49,420 nt of DNA, from positions 1-49,420 of the forward strand of contig JANDJZ010000297.1 in the NCBI GenBank assembly GCA_027943245.1. Reading direction: 5' to 3'. This DNA is from Acanthamoeba sp. SK_2022b. Its lineage: Eukaryota; Discosea; Longamoebia; Acanthamoebidae. A model generated the notes under the pieces. That model worked only from the letters and a program-made list of their open reading frames with translations. It was not told the origin of the DNA and did no database searches. A program made the position numbers and the translations under genes. Of the stretch, positions 45,296-49,420 are shown in pieces (within the stretch, counting starts at the first letter, position 1; each line of letters starts with the position of its first letter).

Positions 45296-46745
45296 ATGCG
45301 AGGCACCAATCCGTTCGCGGATGGCGATTACGAGATGAAGGAAGTCGCCCACAAGAGCTCTCCGAAACCGATGCACAAGCAAACTTCCAATGGATCCTAC
45401 CAGCTTCACCCCCAGGAGGAAGAGAACGAGCACGATCCCAATTTTGATTTACAGCTGGACGAGGATCCTCTCCAATTGCACTACGATCGTGAAAGAGAAG
45501 ACGAGGAGGAAAAGGAGGAAGATGGAAACGACGATTTTGATGTCATCACCATTGAAGAAGGTGCGCTCCTCCCTCTCGTGTCCCCCTGTCATGCATGGCC
45601 TCGTCACGTTTCCAGACCTTCTCCTGATTACTGCGTGCAGGCAAGCACGGTGCGCATGGTGGACCCATGACGCCAGAGCAGGAGGCTCAGTACAGGAGCT
45701 GGGTGCGCTGGGCCATAGTCGTGTCGTGGACGTCGGTCGTCATCGACCTCGCGTTCGGCTTCATCTCCCTCTTTATTGCCATTGCAGGTGTTCCCCTTCG
45801 CCACACGCATGGATCGCCAACCCGTGTGCATGCGGGCTCTTAGCAGAATGGCTCACTTTCCTTGACCACCATCATTCTTTCTTCTCTCTCTCTCTCGCGT
45901 TGCTTGTGTGTGTTCTGGCAGACAAGAGCGTGGGTATTTTTGGGTTTTCGCTGGAGAACTTCTTGGATGTCGTGACTTCGCTCCTGATCATCTGGCGCTT
46001 CGGCGGGTTCAGCCGAGAGGAGCTGGTCGTAGGCGATCCCGTACGGCACCTCAACCCAACCCAACCCAACCCAACCCAACCCAACCCAACCCAACCCAAC
46101 CCAACCCAACCCAACAGGTCTATGACGATAAGATGGAGAAAAGGGAACAGCGGGCAGAGGTGCTCATCGCGTTGCTCTTCGTCCTGCTGGGCGGTCTCAC
46201 CTGCTTGATCGCCCTCATCGTGCTCTACGAAAAGGAGTCGCCCGACGACGTCATTTCTGGTGCGTGTCGTCCGAACGCCTCTGCAATGCGTCAACACCAT
46301 TTCTCCATTTTTGACGTTGGCCTTCTCTTGGGCGCGTTCAGTAATCATCGTGTCCGCTATATCCATCGTGGTGTTGGCCGTGCTGGCCGTGGCCAAGTTT
46401 CGTCTCGCGAGCGCTCTGCACAGCCAAGCGTTCCGCCAGGACGCCTGGGTCACCACCATTTCCTGTATTCTTTCCCTTGGTTTGATGGTGCGTCGTTCCT
46501 CCTCCTAAAATGAGCCGTCGTTTGGGAGGGGGAGAGACTTCGGAGCTCATCCTTTCGAGTGTTATCTGGCACAGGCTGGATCAATCATCTACCACGCCGA
46601 TAACGACGTCTGGTTCATCGACTGCCTGGTCGCGCTTCCTCTGGGAGGAGCGCTAATGATTTATGGCTTCAAGACGCTCTGCACGCGACAGTGGTGGCAG
46701 CCTCACTTCTGGGGCTACTACCAAACCAACGCCCCCATCAACTGA
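45296..46745 (+). CDS. TMEM163-like cation (zinc) transporter
   Basis: Six-helix membrane protein of the cation diffusion facilitator type, close in motifs to TMEM163, which exports zinc in animals. Five or so exons. The N-terminal cytosolic part is acidic (REDEEEKEEDGNDD). Helix 1 is WAIVVSWTSVVIDLAFGFIS. The next exon gives KSVGIFGFSLENFLDVVTSL and LIIWRFGG. A long intron filled by (CCCAA)n follows, then a helix LIALLFVLLGGLTCLIALIV. The last exons have VSAISIVVLAVLAVAKFRLA, QAFRQDAWVTTISCILSLGL and DNDVWFIDCLVALPLGGALM. Asp residues in SLENFLD and RQDAW sit where CDF proteins bind metal. Metal choice cannot be read. Confidence 0.78.
46052..46115 (+). repeat. (CCCAA)n pentamer repeat in TMEM163-like intron
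   Basis: About 13 nearly perfect CCCAA units fill most of the intron and end directly at the acceptor AACAG. The unit is one base different from the telomere hexamer (CCCTAA without T). Confidence 0.95.
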
Positions 46746-47038
46746 GAACCGACGGCTCTGCCCGTCCCCCGCCCACAACCCCTCTGAGCTCACGCCCTCA
46801 GCGGGAGTTCCGGAATGTAAAGAGACGACAGGCGGCGACAGTGTAAAGTCTTTCCCATCCTCAAGCGACTGCGTCGTACCCCCCCCCCCAACTCAAGCCT
46901 TGTTCGCTCTTCACTTGGCAAAGCACGTGATGATCATGAGCTTCGTCACACCGCAATCACTACAAGCAGCAGGCGTGTGACTGGCAAAAAGCGCAGGCTG
47001 TTTTGGCCGCCACAGCAAAAAAAGAACCTGCACTCAGC

Positions 47039-47934
47039 ATGCGCCGAAGCTCTGCACTTGTTCGCGGGTTTGGCCCGTTGCGCTCCACCTATGCCTCTAC
47101 TCTCTCCACGGTAGTTCCTCCATGAATTTACATCTCAAGGCTATTAATCTTGAGATTTAACTCTTTTTTTGCATTTGTAAAAATTAAAACCGATTAGACA
47201 CGGAGGAGCCTGACTACATCCGCCAGTGCTTCCCAACTCGTACGCAACTCGTTGTGTAAAGATGCAAACAAGCCAACACGGCAGGTAATCCCGCTCGCAG
47301 CACTAACGGCTCGTCGCCACCGCGATGGCAGGCCGTGGGAGTGGGGAAGCTGAACCACGTGGCCATTGCTGTGCCTGACCTGGAGCAAGCCACCAGCCTT
47401 TACCGTGATGTCATGGGTGCCAAAGTCAGCGATCCGCTTGTGCGCCCTCCCTGCCTTGGTTGCTGCCGAGGCGCGCACCCACACGGACCGGCCGCCTCCT
47501 GGACAAACGACTCTGCCTCACGTACTCTCTTTCCACCTTCATCTGTTCAGGCACTGGCCGAGCACGGCGTGACCACAGTGTTCGTGGAGCTGGGAAACAC
47601 CAAGCTCGAGCTCCTCCACCCGCTTGGCGAGAACTCGCCCATCGCCAACTTCCTCAAGTCCAAGCCTACCGGCGGCATCCACCACATCTGCCTCGAGGTT
47701 CGTCAGCTGTTCTCATGCGCCCCATGCTCACCCGATGTGATGCCGGAGAGACCTGATGTCTGTTCTTTTGGTTGGCTGCAGGTGAAGGACATCCACGCTG
47801 CGTTGGAGGTGCTCAAGGCCAAGGGCATCCGCGCCATCGACCAGAAGCCCAAGATCGGCGCCCACGGCAAGCCCGTCGTCTTCTGCCACCCCAAGGACCT
47901 CAACGGCGTACTCGTCGAGCTCGAGCAGGTGTGA
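47039..47934 (+). CDS. MCEE: Methylmalonyl-CoA epimerase, mitochondrial
   Basis: Converts D- to L-methylmalonyl-CoA in propionate breakdown. The first exon (47039 to about 47110) codes an Arg/Ser presequence MRRSSALVRGFGPLRSTYAS. It is followed by an intron of about 220 bases, then VGKLNHVAIAVPDLEQATSL with the first metal His, YRDVMGAKVS, HGVTTVFVELGNTKLELLHP, GGIHHICLEVKDIHAALEVL with the second His pair, and KIGAHGKPVVFCHPKDLNGV ending in VELEQV with the catalytic Glu. The glyoxalase-fold layout and length match MCEE. Start: this ATG is the one that gives a presequence in phase with the conserved exon. Confidence 0.95.
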
Positions 47935-48204
47935 ACGTACCGCGCCGCGAGACTGCTTCTTAACGCCACAAGCTGCACCGGTCCTCAGTTAGTTCAGTTC
48001 ACACCCGGCAGGGGGGGGGGGTAAACCTTCTTTTCTGGGCTTTTTTTGGTCACACAAGTGGGGGGAGGGAGACCAAAAAGAACGAAAGGAAGACCAAGAG
48101 AACCGTTGGGTTGCTGGAGGAGAGTAGGCAGAGGACCCTTGGAGCGTCACCACACACGAGAGAAGAGAGGGAGGGATTTTGAATAATCGAGGGAGGAGCA
48201 AGAA

Positions 48205-49420
48205 ATGGGCAACCAGGTGTCAGGCCCGGGTGGCGCCATTTCGAAGAAGAAATGGGAGAGTGAAATGAAGGGCAAGGACAAGCTGGACATCTCCTCGCGG
48301 CAGTTGACCAATGCGCATATTGCCCACTTGAAGCTGAGCTGCCTCAAGAGCCTAACCTTCTTGAATGCGAATTACAATCGGTTCGATCGCTTGCCGCCGA
48401 ACATCGCGAAGCTGGCCAAGCTGCAGCGACTAATGCTGGTCAAGAACAACCTCACCGTGCTGCCGCTCGAGATCTGCCAGCTGCGTAATCTGACCAAGAT
48501 CGAGGTCGGCAACAACGCCCTGGTGGCGCTGCCGGAGGGCATGTTCGAGGCGATGCCGCTGCTCGAAGAGCTCAGCATCTTCATGAACCAGCTCCGCCAG
48601 CTGCCGCGCGAGGTCGGCTGGGCGCGGAGTCTCAAGCGGCTGGTGGCCTATGTCAACCAGCTCCAGCGGCTGCCCGAGGAGCTGGGCCTCTGTGCCGAGC
48701 TCGTGGAGCTCGACGTGGCCACCAACCACCTCACGGCCCTCCCCGCCATGCTCGGCCACCTCAGCTCGCTCCGCCGCCTCAACGTCTCCTCCAACCGCCT
48801 CGTCCACCTCGGCCCGCAGCTCGGCGATCTGCCCGACCTCGAGCGCCTCGACCTCCGCTTCAACCGCCTCCTCCGCCTCCCCGACGAGCTCGGCTGCCTC
48901 GCCCAGCTCAACAGCCTCCTGCTCGACCACAACGACCTCGCCTCCCTCCCGCCCGCCCTCTCCAACCTCACCACCCTCAAGCTCCTCTCCATCAACGAGA
49001 ACCGCCTCTCCCACCTGCCGCCCGCCGCTCTCGCCCTCCCCGCCCTCTCCGAGCTCTCCCTGCGCGCCAACCGCCTCGCCGCCCTCCCTCCCGAGCCCCT
49101 CGCCGCCCTCACCGCCCTCCAGACCCTCGACCTCGCCCACAACCTCCTCCCCTTCCTCCCGCCCGCCCTCGGCTCCCTCCCCCGCCTCACCAACCTCTAC
49201 CTCGGCGCCAACCTCCTCACCGTCCTTCCCGCCGTACCCCCCCCCCCTCCGCCTCCCTCCCGGCTCGTGCCACGTAGGGAAGCCCTCGCATCGCTCACCC
49301 GGCCCATCGTGTGTCGTGTGTCGTGTGTTGTGTGTCGTGTGGGCGCGAACAGGAGCTGTGCGGGCTCTCGCAGCTGGCGGAGCTGGAGCTGCAGGACAAT
49401 GCCCTGGAGGAGCTGCCGGC
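48205..49420 (+). CDS. Leucine-rich-repeat protein, probably N-myristoylated (partial)
   Basis: The window ends inside the gene. It begins MGNQVSG, a typical N-myristoylation site (Gly2, Ser6), so it likely attaches to membranes. After a short basic start, at least 13 LRRs of about 23 residues follow (L..LP.E...L..L..L....N.L pattern, for example LQRLMLVKNNLTVLPLEI and LRRLNVSSNRLVHLGPQLG). This is the intracellular plant-type/Ras-type LRR class. An intron starts after NLLTVLPA (about 49232) with a C-run, then the frame resumes at ELCGLSQLAELELQDNALEE. The C-terminal part is not seen, so a kinase, phosphatase or other domain could follow. Confidence 0.88.
   Translation, partial: MGNQVSGPGGAISKKKWESEMKGKDKLDISSRQLTNAHIAHLKLSCLKSLTFLNANYNRFDRLPPNIAKLAKLQRLMLVKNNLTVLPLEICQLRNLTKIEVGNNALVALPEGMFEAMPLLEELSIFMNQLRQLPREVGWARSLKRLVAYVNQLQRLPEELGLCAELVELDVATNHLTALPAMLGHLSSLRRLNVSSNRLVHLGPQLGDLPDLERLDLRFNRLLRLPDELGCLAQLNSLLLDHNDLASLPPALSNLTTLKLLSINENRLSHLPPAALALPALSELSLRANRLAALPPEPLAALTALQTLDLAHNLLPFLPPALGSLPRLTNLYLGANLLTVLPAVPPPPPPPSRLVPRREALASLTRPIVCRVSCVVCRVGANRSCAGSRSWRSWSCRTMPWRSCR

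Noticed and set aside
48430..49193. Glu/Gly- and Arg-rich minus frames opposite the LRR gene
   Set aside because: Shadows of the regular Leu-rich repeats.

Overview
This window looks like the left end of a chromosome from an Acanthamoeba-like amoeba (Discosea, Amoebozoa). The call is inferred from five features: a terminal (CCCTAA)n telomere, GC-rich and CpG-rich genes, many short GT-AG introns, (CA)n/(GT)n and poly-C tracts inside introns, and a gene set with mitochondrial ATP synthase parts, a CLPTM1, a Rab and a tyrosine-kinase-type kinase. No rRNA, tRNA, CRISPR array or intact transposon was recognised.

Layout. Bases 1-375 are telomere. Bases 376-2700 are subtelomeric, with one small open frame (596-796) and a segment almost free of CpG (810-2410). 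Next come a RhoGAP protein with a long Arg/Asp/Glu/Ser-rich N-terminus (2721-6044, -), an ATP10-family ATP synthase assembly factor (6438-7783, -), a divergently transcribed Rab GTPase whose switch II Gln is Leu (8116-9497, +), an MFSD8/CLN7-like transporter (10005-12758, +), a stand-alone voltage-sensor-like protein (13025-13913, -), and a head-to-head pair encoding the ATP synthase delta (14215-14796, -) and beta (15363-18010, +) subunits. Beta carries an unusual tail of about 136 residues. A second CpG-depleted island (18310-21730) follows, then a membrane-anchored tyrosine-kinase-type kinase (21910-24069, +), signal peptidase complex subunit 2 (24240-24818, +) and a large RCC1-repeat protein (25139-31411, +). 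A third CpG-depleted island (31560-33525) contains a tandem repeat whose units carry hairpins.

The right part is gene-dense: a small two-helix membrane protein (33703-34119, -), CLPTM1 (34469-37100, -), the NEDD8 E2 UBC12 (37329-38251, +), the SUMO E1 subunit UBA2 (38451-41443, +), a SWSAP1-like RAD51-related ATPase (41531-42530, +), RBX1 (42640-43218, -), ribosome factor RPF2 (43384-44791, -), a TMEM163-like cation transporter (45296-46745, +), methylmalonyl-CoA epimerase (47039-47934, +) and a probably myristoylated LRR protein cut by the window end.

Two functional groupings stand out. Three ATP synthase genes (ATP10, delta, beta) lie within 12 kb. UBC12, UBA2 and RBX1 lie within 6 kb; UBC12 and RBX1 act together when cullins are neddylated. 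The strongest unexplained signals are the three sharply bounded CpG-depleted islands, the arm-matched hairpins in the island 3 repeat, sense-strand C-runs placed just after many 5' splice sites, the natural Q-to-L Rab, and the beta-subunit tail. Gene models were spliced by eye from reading-frame continuity and GT-AG signals, so exon edges are approximate.
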